64,000 nt of DNA from JASBSR01 sp963847575 (GTDB lineage: Bacteria; Pseudomonadota; Gammaproteobacteria; SZUA-229): assembly GCA_963847575.1 (NCBI GenBank), contig CAWKAL010000045.1, forward strand, positions 1-64,000, written 5' to 3'. Position 1 is the stretch's first letter. The number at the start of each line of letters is the position of its first letter. Positions 8,521-17,412 of this stretch are shown piece after piece. The notes beneath the pieces were generated by a model. It ran no database searches. It had not been told where the DNA came from and saw nothing but the letters and a program-made list of their open reading frames with translations. The position numbers were made by a program, and so were the translations under genes.

Positions 8521-9645
8521 CGCATAGCTCACTCGGTAAATCGCATCTGCGAAATCATCCGATATCAGTATCGAACCATCGGGCAGGTTTAAAATATCCA
8601 CCGGCCGCCCCCAGGCGGAATCTTCATCACGATCGAGCCAGCCTGTTATGAAAGGCTCAACAACAGGTTTCGCTGTGCCTTTTCCCGGTTTTACAAAAAT
8701 CACGCGATAACCGGCTTTTTCACTGCGGTTCCATGAGCCGTGCTCAGCTACAAAAAAACCGCCGCGGTATTTTTCAGGAAACTGTTTCCCGGTATAAAAC
8801 GCCATGCCCAGCGGGGCAACATGCGCACCGAGGTCTACCATGGGACGCGTTATACCGCTAAGGTCTGCCGCTTTACCATAGTCAGGATCGGGCACTGAAC
8901 TGCCATGTAAATAGGGAAAGCCAAAATCCAGCCCGGCCCGGTCAGCTCGGTTGATTTCATCCGGCGGCGCATCATCACCCAGCCAGTCGCGGCCATTGTC
9001 GGTAAACCATAAATGCGAAGTACCCGGTTCGAGATCAAAACCAACGCTGTTGCGCACACCCTTGGCATATACGGAATACTGCCCGGTTTTTACATCGAGT
9101 TTTAATAATGTGCCATAACGCACATCCGACTGCAGACAAACATTGCAGGGCATGCCGACGGGCACAAATAAATCCCCATCGGCTGCAAACTTGAGATATT
9201 TCCAGCCATGATGACTGTCACGCGGCAAGCCACTGGTGATAACTACCGGTGGCGGTGGACTGGCGAGCCTGCTTTCGATAGCGTCAAAACGCAGCACGCG
9301 GCTGACAGCTGCCACGTAGAGCGCGCCGTCTTTAAACGCAATCCCGCTCGGCATGTTGAGATCACTGGCGATGAGTATTTGCCTGTCTGCCCTGTAGTCT
9401 GAATTATCATCAACCAGTGCATACACATTGCCTGCACTGCGCGAACCGGCAAACACCGTGGCTTTATCGCCCAGCGCCAGCTGGCGTGCATTTTCAACAT
9501 CGGTGGCAAAAATTTCGAGTTTAAAACCGGTGGGCAGCTTCAGGGTTTCGATTGAGAGCTCGGCAGCGGGTGCGAGCATAGAAGATAATAGTAAAGGCAG
9601 TGCAGACCATCGAATTAAGAAACGCCCTGACTTGCCATTGTTCAT
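8515..9645 (-). CDS. PQQ-dependent sugar dehydrogenase-like beta-propeller protein
   Basis: A 376-residue periplasmic protein. The signal peptide runs to about residue 28 (LLLSSMLAPAAA type). The rest carries the six-bladed propeller pattern of soluble glucose/sorbosone dehydrogenases: LPTGFKLEIFATDVENARQ, GVRNSVGFDLEPGTSHLWF with TDNGRD, and FVAEHGSWNRSEKAGYRV. Members oxidise sugars or act as L-sorbosone dehydrogenases with PQQ, but many have no proven substrate. It is transcribed alone, with the small membrane-protein gene upstream on the same strand 35 bases away, so the two may be cotranscribed. Confidence 0.85.
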   Translation of the reverse strand: MNNGKSGRFLIRWSALPLLLSSMLAPAAELSIETLKLPTGFKLEIFATDVENARQLALGDKATVFAGSRSAGNVYALVDDNSDYRADRQILIASDLNMPSGIAFKDGALYVAAVSRVLRFDAIESRLASPPPPVVITSGLPRDSHHGWKYLKFAADGDLFVPVGMPCNVCLQSDVRYGTLLKLDVKTGQYSVYAKGVRNSVGFDLEPGTSHLWFTDNGRDWLGDDAPPDEINRADRAGLDFGFPYLHGSSVPDPDYGKAADLSGITRPMVDLGAHVAPLGMAFYTGKQFPEKYRGGFFVAEHGSWNRSEKAGYRVIFVKPGKGTAKPVVEPFITGWLDRDEDSAWGRPVDILNLPDGSILISDDFADAIYRVSYAK

Positions 9646-9679
9646 ACGGTCATTTAATACTGATCAGCATGATCATGCA

Positions 9680-10378
9680 TTACTGGCTCACGCTGTAATC
9701 TTTGTGTTTGAAAATGAGTGCACGCGCCTGCTCGTATATTTCATCGGTCAACATGCCGGCATCTTTCAATCGACGTAAGTCCTTCAATTCGCCAGCCAGC
9801 AACTCCCGGTTGCTCATGGCACGCGCATGCGCGTCACGAATATGTGCTTCAAGCTTATATAGAAACGCGTCGAAGTCACGCATATTGGGTTTGTGATTAT
9901 CCAGCTCGATCAGCGGCACACCGGCGACCAGGCTTTTATATATATAGGTGTCACGTGAGCGGTAAAAAAACAGCAGCAGCGCTATGACACCAGCAACAGC
10001 AAGCAACACCGCCGCCACCAGCAGGTAATCTGATTTATATTCAGTGAAATACCAGGTACTGGCCAGCAGCACAGCCAGTACCAAGGCGATGCCTGAGGTC
10101 AAAAGACTGCGCCAGGCAAACTGGCGATTGCGTTCAGGCTCCGCGCGGACATACCTGAGATTAATCCGGTAGGGTTTAGCCTGGGAATGCTTAAATGACT
10201 GATATGACTGACGCAGTTGCGTGCCATTGAAAATGGTGAACGAACGCCTGATACCTTTAAACGTGCTGTCCTGCAGAAAGTCAGCATTTATTTCGCGGAT
10301 TTCGTCTTCATTGTTCTCGAATACATCCGTGATGACAATTTCTTCCGCCTGGCTGGCGACTATGTGCTCCATCCCCAT
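9680..10378 (-). CDS. Membrane protein of unknown function with C-terminal SHOCT-like helix
   Basis: A 232-residue protein of unknown function. The first 80 residues are soluble and acidic (EEIVITDVFENNEDEIREI). Two adjacent membrane helices follow (SGIALVLAVLLASTWYF and LLVAAVLLAVAGVIALLLFF, about residues 92-137). The C-terminal 40 residues (ELKDLRRLKDAGMLTDEIYE) resemble the short SHOCT-type oligomerisation motif. The start is the ATG at 10378. It precedes the dehydrogenase gene on the same strand. Confidence 0.65.
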   Translation of the reverse strand: MGMEHIVASQAEEIVITDVFENNEDEIREINADFLQDSTFKGIRRSFTIFNGTQLRQSYQSFKHSQAKPYRINLRYVRAEPERNRQFAWRSLLTSGIALVLAVLLASTWYFTEYKSDYLLVAAVLLAVAGVIALLLFFYRSRDTYIYKSLVAGVPLIELDNHKPNMRDFDAFLYKLEAHIRDAHARAMSNRELLAGELKDLRRLKDAGMLTDEIYEQARALIFKHKDYSVSQ

Positions 10379-10499
10379 TCTATGCCTCTCAATTCCAGAT
10401 TCGCGTACACGTGGAACTAATCAATATAGCGCATGCAGGCCCGGGTTCAACCTGAGCGCAGGTTTTGTTATTGCCATTCGTCGACTACCCGCCGAAAAA

Positions 10500-11711
10500 T
10501 CATTGCACTGATATCCTGGCAAACTTGCGCTTGCCCACCTGGAACACGGCCTCGGTACCAGCCGTTATCCTCAGTGATTTATCGCTGACTTTCTCGCCAT
10601 CCATCTTGACCGCGCCCTGCTGAACCATGCGCATCGCCTCGCTGGTACTCGAACACAGCTCGGCCGCTTTTAACAGGTTGGCAATCGCGATGCCGCCATC
10701 CTCGGCGCTGAGGGTAAATTCGGGAATATCATCCGGAATCCTGTTTTTGGAGAATTGCTCGATAAAACCTTCGCGTGCCGCAGTTGCAGCTGCTTGTGAA
10801 TGAAACCGTGCGATGATTTCTTCCGCCAGTAAAAATTTAACATCGCGCGGATTCTTGCCGGTCTCGATGTCTTTCTTGAAGCTTTCGATTTCAGCCATAG
10901 GACGGAAGCTGAGCAATTCAAAATAGCGCCACATCAACTCATCCGAGATCGACATGATTTTGCCGAACATATCCTTCGGATCGTCGTTAATACCAATGTA
11001 ATTATTGAGTGACTTCGACATCTTCTGCACACCGTCGAGACCTTCGAGAATCGGCATGGTAAGCACCACCTGTGGTGGCTGCCCGGCCTGCTCCTGAAGT
11101 TGTCGCCCCATGAGCAGGTTAAATTTCTGGTCGGTACCGCCAAGCTCAACATCGGCCTGCATCACCACCGAGTCATGCCCCTGTATCAGCGGATAGAGAA
11201 ATTCGTGGATCGCGATCGACTGCCCGCCCTTGTAGCGTTTACTGAAATCATCGCGTTCCAGCATGCGCGCCACGGTTGAACTGGCCGCAAGCCTGATCAT
11301 CTCGGCGCTGCTCATTTTGCCAAACCACTCTGAATTGAACATCACCCGGGTTTTGTCAGGGTCGAGTATCTTGAAGATCTGCGCCTGGTAGGATTTCGCA
11401 TTGAGCTGCACGTCTTCAGCAGTGAGCGGCGGGCGAGTCGCACTTTTACCGGTAGGATCACCAATCATGCCGGTAAAATCACCGATCAGGAACATAACTT
11501 CGTGACCAAGATCCTGGAACTGGCGCAGCTTGTTAATCAGCACAGTATGTCCCAGGTGCAGGTCCGGCGCGGTGGGATCGAACCCGGCCTTGATTTTCAG
11601 TGGCCGACCCAGCTTCAGCTTTTTGACCAGCTCATCATCAACCAGGATTTCATCCGCCCCGCGCCTGATGGTGTCCAGCTGGTTTTGTAAGTCAGGGTCG
11701 ATCTTGCTCAT
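10500..11711 (-). CDS. tyrS: Tyrosyl-tRNA synthetase
   Basis: Class I synthetase for tRNA-Tyr. The HIGH motif appears as PDLHLGHTVLINK, the KMSKS loop as QKMSKSLNNYIG, and the C-terminal S4 RNA-binding domain runs through VKMDGEKVSDKSLRI to the end. The open frame extends to 12116, but MSKIDPDLQNQLDTIRRG at 11711 is the family start, giving 403 residues. The longer version would overlap the divergent peptidase gene. The spacing of HIGH and the S4 domain fits the TyrZ/TyrRS-2 type. It is divergent from the M23 peptidase gene, as in related gammaproteobacteria. Confidence 0.96.
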   Translation of the reverse strand: MSKIDPDLQNQLDTIRRGADEILVDDELVKKLKLGRPLKIKAGFDPTAPDLHLGHTVLINKLRQFQDLGHEVMFLIGDFTGMIGDPTGKSATRPPLTAEDVQLNAKSYQAQIFKILDPDKTRVMFNSEWFGKMSSAEMIRLAASSTVARMLERDDFSKRYKGGQSIAIHEFLYPLIQGHDSVVMQADVELGGTDQKFNLLMGRQLQEQAGQPPQVVLTMPILEGLDGVQKMSKSLNNYIGINDDPKDMFGKIMSISDELMWRYFELLSFRPMAEIESFKKDIETGKNPRDVKFLLAEEIIARFHSQAAATAAREGFIEQFSKNRIPDDIPEFTLSAEDGGIAIANLLKAAELCSSTSEAMRMVQQGAVKMDGEKVSDKSLRITAGTEAVFQVGKRKFARISVQ

Positions 11712-11897
11712 GGTTGTTCCTTTTGATCTGGGCGGTGTTAATGGCGTAAAAAGGCGTATAAGATACCCGCCGGCCTGCACATTCTCAAGGAAACTCTGAT
11801 ATTTCTGGCCAACTATAATAATATCCACAGGATTTGATTGACCCATAACTCTATGCAAGCTACATTCAGTTAAAATCCTTCTAATATTTGGATCCCA

Positions 11898-13316
11898 ATG
11901 GCATTGATTAATATAGATTTTCGCCCTTCTGTGAAACGTGAACGTCACCCCGCCATGCGCTGGGCATTGTTCGCCACGGGCAGTATTGTGCTGGGTGCGG
12001 TAATTGCCAGCACCACCAGTGTTTACCAGCGAGCCGATGTTCCTTCCAGCGAGACACTTTCTGTACAACTTAAAGACGCTGCCCAGGCCCGTGAAGCACT
12101 GATCGAAAAGCCACAACAGTCACGTATCGCGCGCCAGAGTTTCAAACTGCCGCTGCCTGAGTTACAGGCCCAGCAGGAAATCATTGACGAAATTAACCAT
12201 GTCGCGCCACAGAAATGGCAGGAATTTGTAGTCAAGTCAGGCGACAGCCTCGCAAAACTGTTCAAGCGCGCCGGGATAAAACCACAGCAGCTCGACGAAA
12301 TGATGAAGTCCGGTGATGCTGCTAAAAAATTGACCAAGATTTTCCCGAAAGACGTCATCCGCGTGCTCACCGATGGCGAAGGCAGCCTGCAGGCGCTGCG
12401 CTATGAAATCAACCACGAATCCTACCTGCTGGTCGAACGCACAAATGATGGCAAGCTCAATTCAGATGTGCTGAGCTACGATATCGAAGTGCGTCAGAAA
12501 TACGCCCAGGCTGAAATTGAAAGCTCGCTGTTCGAAGCTGCCTACGCGGCCGGTATGTCAGACAACATCACCATGGAGCTGGCCGGTATTTTTGGCTGGG
12601 ACATCGACTTTGTACTCGACATTCGCAAGGGTGACAGCTTCACCCTGCTCTACGAAGAACTGTATCGTAACGGCGAAAAAATCGCCGACGGCAATATCCT
12701 CGCCGCTGAATTTATTAACGAGAAGAAAACCTACCGTGCGGTGCGCTATCAAAAACCGGGTGACACTGTCGCGAAATATTACTCGCCGGACGGCAACAGC
12801 ATGCGCAAGGCTTTCCTGCGCTCACCGGTAGACTTCACCCGTATCAGCTCGGGCTTCAGCCTCGGCCGCTATCACCCAATTCTGCACAAACTACGCTCAC
12901 ACAAGGGCGTGGACTATGCCGCCAAACGTGGTACACCGGTGCGCGCTGCCGGTGATGGCAAGATCATCTATAAAGGCACCAAGGGTGGTTATGGCCGCGT
13001 CGTGATTATTCAGCACGGCAGCAAGTACAGCACCTTGTATGCGCATCTCAACAGTTACGACAAACACATCCGTACCGGCAAAAAAGTTAAGCAGGGGCAG
13101 ACCATCGGTTATGTTGGCAGCTCGGGACTCGCCACCGGCCCGCACCTGCATTATGAATTCCGCGTCAGTGGTGTGCACCGCAATCCGTTGACCGTGAAAC
13201 TGCCTACTGCACAGCCGGTAGCAAAAGACCTGCTGGATGATTTCAATTTGAAAACTCAGCCGGTGCTGGCACAACTTGATCTGCTCGCGCGGACACAGCT
13301 GGCGCTGAATAATTAA
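11898..13316 (+). CDS. M23 family peptidoglycan endopeptidase (MepM-like)
   Basis: A 472-residue envelope hydrolase that cleaves peptide cross-links in murein. An N-terminal membrane anchor (residues about 21-40) is followed by a LysM/OapA-like region (VKSGDSLAKLFKRAGIKPQQ, near residue 115). A middle Csd3-like domain comes next, then the C-terminal LytM catalytic domain. The zinc ligands are seen in SHKGVDYAAKRG (His and Asp) and in GPHLHYEFR (HxH). The order of domains matches MepM/YebA. It lies 15 bases before anmK, so murein hydrolysis and anhydro-muropeptide recycling genes are probably cotranscribed. Confidence 0.93.
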   Translation: MALINIDFRPSVKRERHPAMRWALFATGSIVLGAVIASTTSVYQRADVPSSETLSVQLKDAAQAREALIEKPQQSRIARQSFKLPLPELQAQQEIIDEINHVAPQKWQEFVVKSGDSLAKLFKRAGIKPQQLDEMMKSGDAAKKLTKIFPKDVIRVLTDGEGSLQALRYEINHESYLLVERTNDGKLNSDVLSYDIEVRQKYAQAEIESSLFEAAYAAGMSDNITMELAGIFGWDIDFVLDIRKGDSFTLLYEELYRNGEKIADGNILAAEFINEKKTYRAVRYQKPGDTVAKYYSPDGNSMRKAFLRSPVDFTRISSGFSLGRYHPILHKLRSHKGVDYAAKRGTPVRAAGDGKIIYKGTKGGYGRVVIIQHGSKYSTLYAHLNSYDKHIRTGKKVKQGQTIGYVGSSGLATGPHLHYEFRVSGVHRNPLTVKLPTAQPVAKDLLDDFNLKTQPVLAQLDLLARTQLALNN

Positions 13317-13331
13317 GCTTACAACCCAGTA

Positions 13332-14432
13332 ATGTCGCAGCTTTATATCGGCCTGATGTCCGGTACCAGCATAGATGGTATCGACGCAGCGCTGGTAGAC
13401 TTTGCCGACACCTCTCCCCGGTTAATCAGCACACATTGCCACCCCTGGCCTGAACGATTGCACCAGGCCTTACTCGAAAGCCGCACACTGCCCGATGAAG
13501 CATTGGCCACGCTGGATGCACTTGATACTCAGACCGGAAACATCTTTGCCCAGGCGGCGAACCAGCTGCTGGAAAAGGCAGGCGTGCGCCCCGACGACGT
13601 GATCGCCATCGGCAGCCACGGCCAGACAATTCGCCATCGACCCGACACAGCACAGCCCTTTTCACTCCAGATTGGTAACGCCGAAGTGATCGCGCAGGAA
13701 ACCGGTATTGATGTCGTGAGTGATTTTAGAACTGCGGACATTGCCGCTGGTGGACAGGGTGCGCCGCTGGCACCGGCCTTCCATGCCGCGGTTTTTAAGC
13801 GCGATAACGAACACCGCAGCGTGGTCAATATCGGCGGCATTGCCAACCTGACACTTCTGCCCGGTGATAGTGCGGGCATTACCGGCTTTGATTCCGGCCC
13901 CGGCAACAGCCTGATGGATGCCTGGATACACAAGATTAACGGCCTTAGCTATGACCGTGATGGCGACTGGGCGCGATGCGGACAGGTCAACGAAACCTTG
14001 CTGGCCGATTTACTCGAAGATCACTATTTCAGCCTGCCGCCTCCCAAGAGCACGGGCTTTGAATATTTTAATCTCAACTGGCTGGAAAGTTACCAGACAG
14101 GTGTCTTGCGCGCTGATGATGTTCAGGCCACGCTGTGCGAACTCAGCGCACGCAGCATTGCACTGGCCATCAAACAATATGCAGCCCAGACACAGGAAAT
14201 CCTGATATGCGGCGGCGGTGCGCACAATCGGCACCTGATGACACGCCTGGGCGAAAACCTGCCGGGGTATGCCATTGCTTCAACTGAAGTATCGGGTGTG
14301 CATCCCGACTGGGTAGAAGCCATGGCATTTGCCTGGCTGGCGAAACAGACTATTCACCAGCTACCCGGTAACCTGCCATCGGTCACCGGTGCGCACCAGG
14401 CCGTGGTGCTGGGAACAATAACGCGGCATTGA
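13332..14432 (+). CDS. anmK: Anhydro-N-acetylmuramic acid kinase
   Basis: Phosphorylates and opens 1,6-anhydro-MurNAc to MurNAc-6-phosphate in cell-wall recycling. At 366 residues it has normal length. YIGLMSGTSIDGIDAALVD is the family start with the ATP-binding GTSxDG motif. GSHGQTIRHRP, FDSGPGNSLMDAW and ICGGGAHNRHLM are further family signatures. It follows the MepM-like peptidase, and both are next to tyrS, an order conserved in Pseudomonas relatives. Confidence 0.96.
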   Translation: MSQLYIGLMSGTSIDGIDAALVDFADTSPRLISTHCHPWPERLHQALLESRTLPDEALATLDALDTQTGNIFAQAANQLLEKAGVRPDDVIAIGSHGQTIRHRPDTAQPFSLQIGNAEVIAQETGIDVVSDFRTADIAAGGQGAPLAPAFHAAVFKRDNEHRSVVNIGGIANLTLLPGDSAGITGFDSGPGNSLMDAWIHKINGLSYDRDGDWARCGQVNETLLADLLEDHYFSLPPPKSTGFEYFNLNWLESYQTGVLRADDVQATLCELSARSIALAIKQYAAQTQEILICGGGAHNRHLMTRLGENLPGYAIASTEVSGVHPDWVEAMAFAWLAKQTIHQLPGNLPSVTGAHQAVVLGTITRH

Positions 14433-14491
14433 CGCCAGCCAGTGTCCGGGTGATGCGACCCGCCCTGCTATCGCCATCGCCCTCTCTATCG

Positions 14492-15649
14492 CTAGCGTTT
14501 TTCCATCTCGACATAAGGCCTGAACGGCTCGCCGGTATATATCTGGGTCGGTCTGAAAATACGGTTATCTGATAATTGTTCGCGCCAGTGCGCCATCCAG
14601 CCGGCGATGCGCGACACCGCAAATATCGGCGTGAACTGGTCAGCCGGGATGCCCATCTCGGTGTACAGAATGCCGGAATAGTAATCCACGTTGGGATACA
14701 CGCCTTTGGGGCCGAGGCGTTTTTCGCAGGCTTCTTCCAGCGCAAGCGCGGTTTCGAACATGGGGCTGAGATTGCCCTTGCGCTCAATCCATTCCATCAT
14801 CATTTTTTGCAATACAATCGCGCGCGGATCCTTGGTCTTGTACTCGCGATGACCCATGCCCCAGATTACTTCTTTCTCTTCCATCTTCATGTCGAGCCAG
14901 TCTTTGACGTTCTCCGGGCGTCCGATTTCTTCCAGCATTTCCACCACGCGCTGATTGGCGCCGCCGTGCAACGGACCAGCCAGGGTGCCGATGGCCGCGG
15001 CAATCACAAGGAAGGGCGACGCCAGGGTCGAACCGCACACCATGGCCGCAAAGGTTGAGGCATTGATGGTGTGTTCGGCGTGCAATACCAGGCAGGCATC
15101 TATGATGCGTGCTTCGAACGGATCTGGATCACGGCCATGCAGCATATAGAGAAAATTTTCTGCATGCGTCAGGTCATGACGTGGTTCGACGGGTTCATAA
15201 CCGTTACGCACGTGTTGCCACATCGCGACAATAGTAGCCATGCGCGAAATGATTTTCACTGACATGTTGTGGATGAAAAAGTCATCCTCCTGCTGATAAC
15301 CATCCGCAAGACCATTCTCGCCGCCATAGAACATGCCAAGACTGGCGACTGCAGTCTGCAGCATTTCCATCGGATGCCCGGTGGCGGGCAGGTTTTTCAT
15401 GATTTCGCGAACGTTGAATTTTACCCGGCGTTCACCGCGAAGTTGCTGGTCAAATTCGTCGAGTTCTTCGCGGGTAGGCAATTTGCCATCGAGCAACAGC
15501 AGCGCGGTTTCTTCGAAGGTACTTTTATCAGCCAGCTCGCGGATATCATAACCACGATAGGCGAGGATTCCTTTCTCGCCATCAATATCCGAAATATTCG
15601 ATTTGGTTGCTGGTACACCCGCAAGGCCGGGCAAATATTCGCTAGTCAT
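14492..15649 (-). CDS. Citrate synthase (short type, methylcitrate synthase-like)
   Basis: Condenses acetyl-CoA or propionyl-CoA with oxaloacetate. The catalytic triad is visible: His in LHAEHTINASTFA, His in WGMGHREYKTKDPRA, and Asp in YPNVDYYSGILY. The CoA-site Gly-rich GPLHGGANQRVVEML is also present. At 385 residues it is of the short dimeric type rather than the allosteric hexameric GltA, so citrate and 2-methylcitrate synthase activity cannot be separated by sequence. No prpB, prpD or acn gene lies nearby. It sits between anmK and erpA, which are neighbours in the related order I know, so it looks inserted in a conserved block. Confidence 0.9.
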   Translation of the reverse strand: MTSEYLPGLAGVPATKSNISDIDGEKGILAYRGYDIRELADKSTFEETALLLLDGKLPTREELDEFDQQLRGERRVKFNVREIMKNLPATGHPMEMLQTAVASLGMFYGGENGLADGYQQEDDFFIHNMSVKIISRMATIVAMWQHVRNGYEPVEPRHDLTHAENFLYMLHGRDPDPFEARIIDACLVLHAEHTINASTFAAMVCGSTLASPFLVIAAAIGTLAGPLHGGANQRVVEMLEEIGRPENVKDWLDMKMEEKEVIWGMGHREYKTKDPRAIVLQKMMMEWIERKGNLSPMFETALALEEACEKRLGPKGVYPNVDYYSGILYTEMGIPADQFTPIFAVSRIAGWMAHWREQLSDNRIFRPTQIYTGEPFRPYVEMEKR

Positions 15650-15724
15650 AAATATTTCCTAAGCTAATACTGGCGCTTAGCTTAACAAACTCGAAGCAGG
15701 AAATGTCCATGCCTCGGCAATCAA

Positions 15725-15746
15725 AAAAGGACGCCAATGCGCCCTT
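15725..15746 (-). terminator. Probable intrinsic terminator after erpA
   Basis: Read on the minus strand, an imperfect stem (AAGGGCGC with GCGTCCTT, one mismatch, loop about ATTG) is followed by TTTTTTG. It lies 25 bases after the erpA stop. Confidence 0.55.
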
Positions 15747-15770
15747 TTGTGTACAAATGTTTATCTTAAA

Positions 15771-16148
15771 TCAGATCGAAAATGACGAGCCACAGCCACA
15801 GGTTGATTTGGCATTCGGGTTGTTAATCACAAAACGCGAACCTTCGAGGCCTTCCAGGTAATCCACTTCGGAATTCGCCAGGTACTGCATGCTCATGGCA
15901 TCCACCAGCATGACGACACCGTTTTTTTCAATCTGTGAATCATCCTGTTTTACGTTTTCATCGAATTCGAAACCGTACTGGAAACCGGAACAACCGCCGC
16001 CATTAACGTAAACCCGTAACTTGAGGTCTGGATTATTTTCTTCTTCGACAAGCTGTTTGACACGCGCGGCCGCTGCATCGGAGAACTTTACCGTCGCATT
16101 TTCCGGCACCTTGGGTTTCATGGGTGCTAGCGATACCTGAATATTCAT
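15771..16148 (-). CDS. erpA: A-type iron-sulfur cluster insertion protein
   Basis: Carrier that delivers Fe-S clusters to apo-proteins such as the isoprenoid enzymes IspG and IspH. The three conserved cysteines are present in NGGGCSGFQYGF and in the C-terminal STCGCGSSFSI. The length is 125 residues. An N-terminal extension of about 18 residues precedes VKFSDAAAARVKQL. The gene order bactofilin-erpA on the same strand downstream of argC is typical of gammaproteobacteria. Confidence 0.95.
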   Translation of the reverse strand: MNIQVSLAPMKPKVPENATVKFSDAAAARVKQLVEEENNPDLKLRVYVNGGGCSGFQYGFEFDENVKQDDSQIEKNGVVMLVDAMSMQYLANSEVDYLEGLEGSRFVINNPNAKSTCGCGSSFSI

Positions 16149-16172
16149 GCCTGTGTCGAACCTCGCAATAAA

Positions 16173-16206
16173 ACATTAGCCAAATTACATTAGATGCGGC
16201 TAATGT
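16173..16206. promoter_or_regulatory. Inverted repeat upstream of erpA
   Basis: ACATTAGCC and its exact reverse complement GGCTAATGT are separated by 16 bases, and a third ACATTAG lies inside the spacer. The element is between the bactofilin stop and the erpA start, 25 bases before the erpA ATG. It may be an operator for erpA or an RNA hairpin. It does not match an IscR site that I can recall. Confidence 0.4.
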
Positions 16207-16227
16207 AGCATTACCTGACTATTTTAG

Positions 16228-16670
16228 TCAACTTTGTGCCGTGGTTGCCGCATCCATGATATGGATATTGGTCTCATCCTTTTTTGAGTGGTGCTCCAGC
16301 AGCTTTTTCTCGCGTTTGTCATGCAGCATTTTGCCGTTGACTTCAGCACCACTGGCCATCTCGAGCAGATTGTAATGGACATCACCTACTGATGCGGGCT
16401 TTACCTGAAAGTTCAAGCTTTTCAGAGGCATAGACATTGCCCTTCACCGTGCCATTGATCACTGCATACGATACACTCACATCGCCTTCGATACAGCCGC
16501 GCTCGCTCACCACCAGTACAGATTGTTCATTGTCTTCGGCCGATACACTACCAATGATTTTGCCGTCAAGGTGCAAACCACCGCTGAATTTCACATCACC
16601 GCTAATTTCAATGCTGTTTCCAATCAGGGTGTCGATCTTGGACTGATTTAATCTTGTTGTTGCCCCACAT
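16228..16670 (-). pseudogene. Bactofilin gene with two frame breaks
   Basis: Bactofilins polymerise into cytoskeletal filaments through a beta-helix of short repeats. The ATG at 16670 is preceded by a strong GGGAGGT site and gives MWGNNKI. One base too many in ATTAAATCAG then shifts the frame to SKIDTLIGNSIEISGDVKF. The beta-helix core continues through LHLDGKIIGSVS, CIEGDVSVSYAVING and KGNVYASEKLELSG. A second shift near 16390 leads to VGDVHYNLLEMASGAEVNGK and a tail ending MDAATTAQS. Rejoined, the product is about 147 residues and complete. Two shifts in 440 bases with all parts kept suggest sequence indels, but decay is possible. The start lies one base after the TGA of the upstream gene. 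Confidence 0.75.
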
Positions 16671-16671
16671 A

Positions 16672-17412
16672 TCAGTTACCTCCCGATGTCAGGTCGACCC
16701 AGCTGTATTGCTCATCGAGTTTGTCGATAGTTTTATTGCTGGGCGTTACCACTACCCGTAAATTTTCGGGTGTGAAAGTTGTTGGCAGGCTCATGGTACC
16801 TTCGAAATTCTGAAAATACTTGAAGCCAAACTTGGTCACTTTTTTCACATTTGGAGACACTTCACTCAAGGCGAGTGTCCTCGCTTGCCCGGCATCGACA
16901 CCTTCGAGTTTGATATCGATAGTGCCGCGTGCCAGCTTGTCATTACGTCCACGCTGACTGACCATTACCTTGTAGCGGTAATCGCCACCCTCTTCCTGTT
17001 TCAGCTGTATGGTCTGAATCGCCAGGCTGCGTTTGTCCTGCTCTGGAGACACAATGCTCTTATAGAACGCGAGTTCCTTTTTGAGCGTCAGAGACTCCTG
17101 CTGAGCCTGGTTTAATGCCTGTTTGAGCTGTTTGCTGGCATCATCATCAATCTGGCTGGTACGTTCAATCATAGCAGTTTGATGCTGACTTTCAGCATAA
17201 AGCGCCTGTATTTCTTTGAGCTGTTTTTCCAGGTTACCAATGGCCGAAACCGCTTCACCGCGCTCATAGCCGGCAACGCGCTGACCATATATATACGCCG
17301 ACCAGATAAGCAACGCCATCAGGGCGACGATAACGGCCAGCGACAGCAACCAGAGACCCGGCCGCTGAATGGTGACCAGGATTCGTGTTGGTAACGCGCT
17401 GTGCGTCATCAC
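16672..17412 (-). CDS. DUF6776-like membrane-anchored coiled-coil protein
   Basis: A 246-residue protein that resembles the family found between argC and bactofilin in gammaproteobacteria. One membrane helix (LWLLSLAVIVALMALLIWSA, about residues 20-39) is followed by a coiled coil of about 70 residues (EKQLKEIQALYAESQ to TLKKELAFYKSIV). A beta-rich periplasmic domain completes it (YRYKVMVSQRGRNDKLARG, FKYFQNFEG). The function is unknown. The conserved place beside bactofilin suggests work at the envelope or cytoskeleton. It overlaps argC by four bases and is probably cotranscribed. Confidence 0.7.
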   Translation of the reverse strand: MMTHSALPTRILVTIQRPGLWLLSLAVIVALMALLIWSAYIYGQRVAGYERGEAVSAIGNLEKQLKEIQALYAESQHQTAMIERTSQIDDDASKQLKQALNQAQQESLTLKKELAFYKSIVSPEQDKRSLAIQTIQLKQEEGGDYRYKVMVSQRGRNDKLARGTIDIKLEGVDAGQARTLALSEVSPNVKKVTKFGFKYFQNFEGTMSLPTTFTPENLRVVVTPSNKTIDKLDEQYSWVDLTSGGN

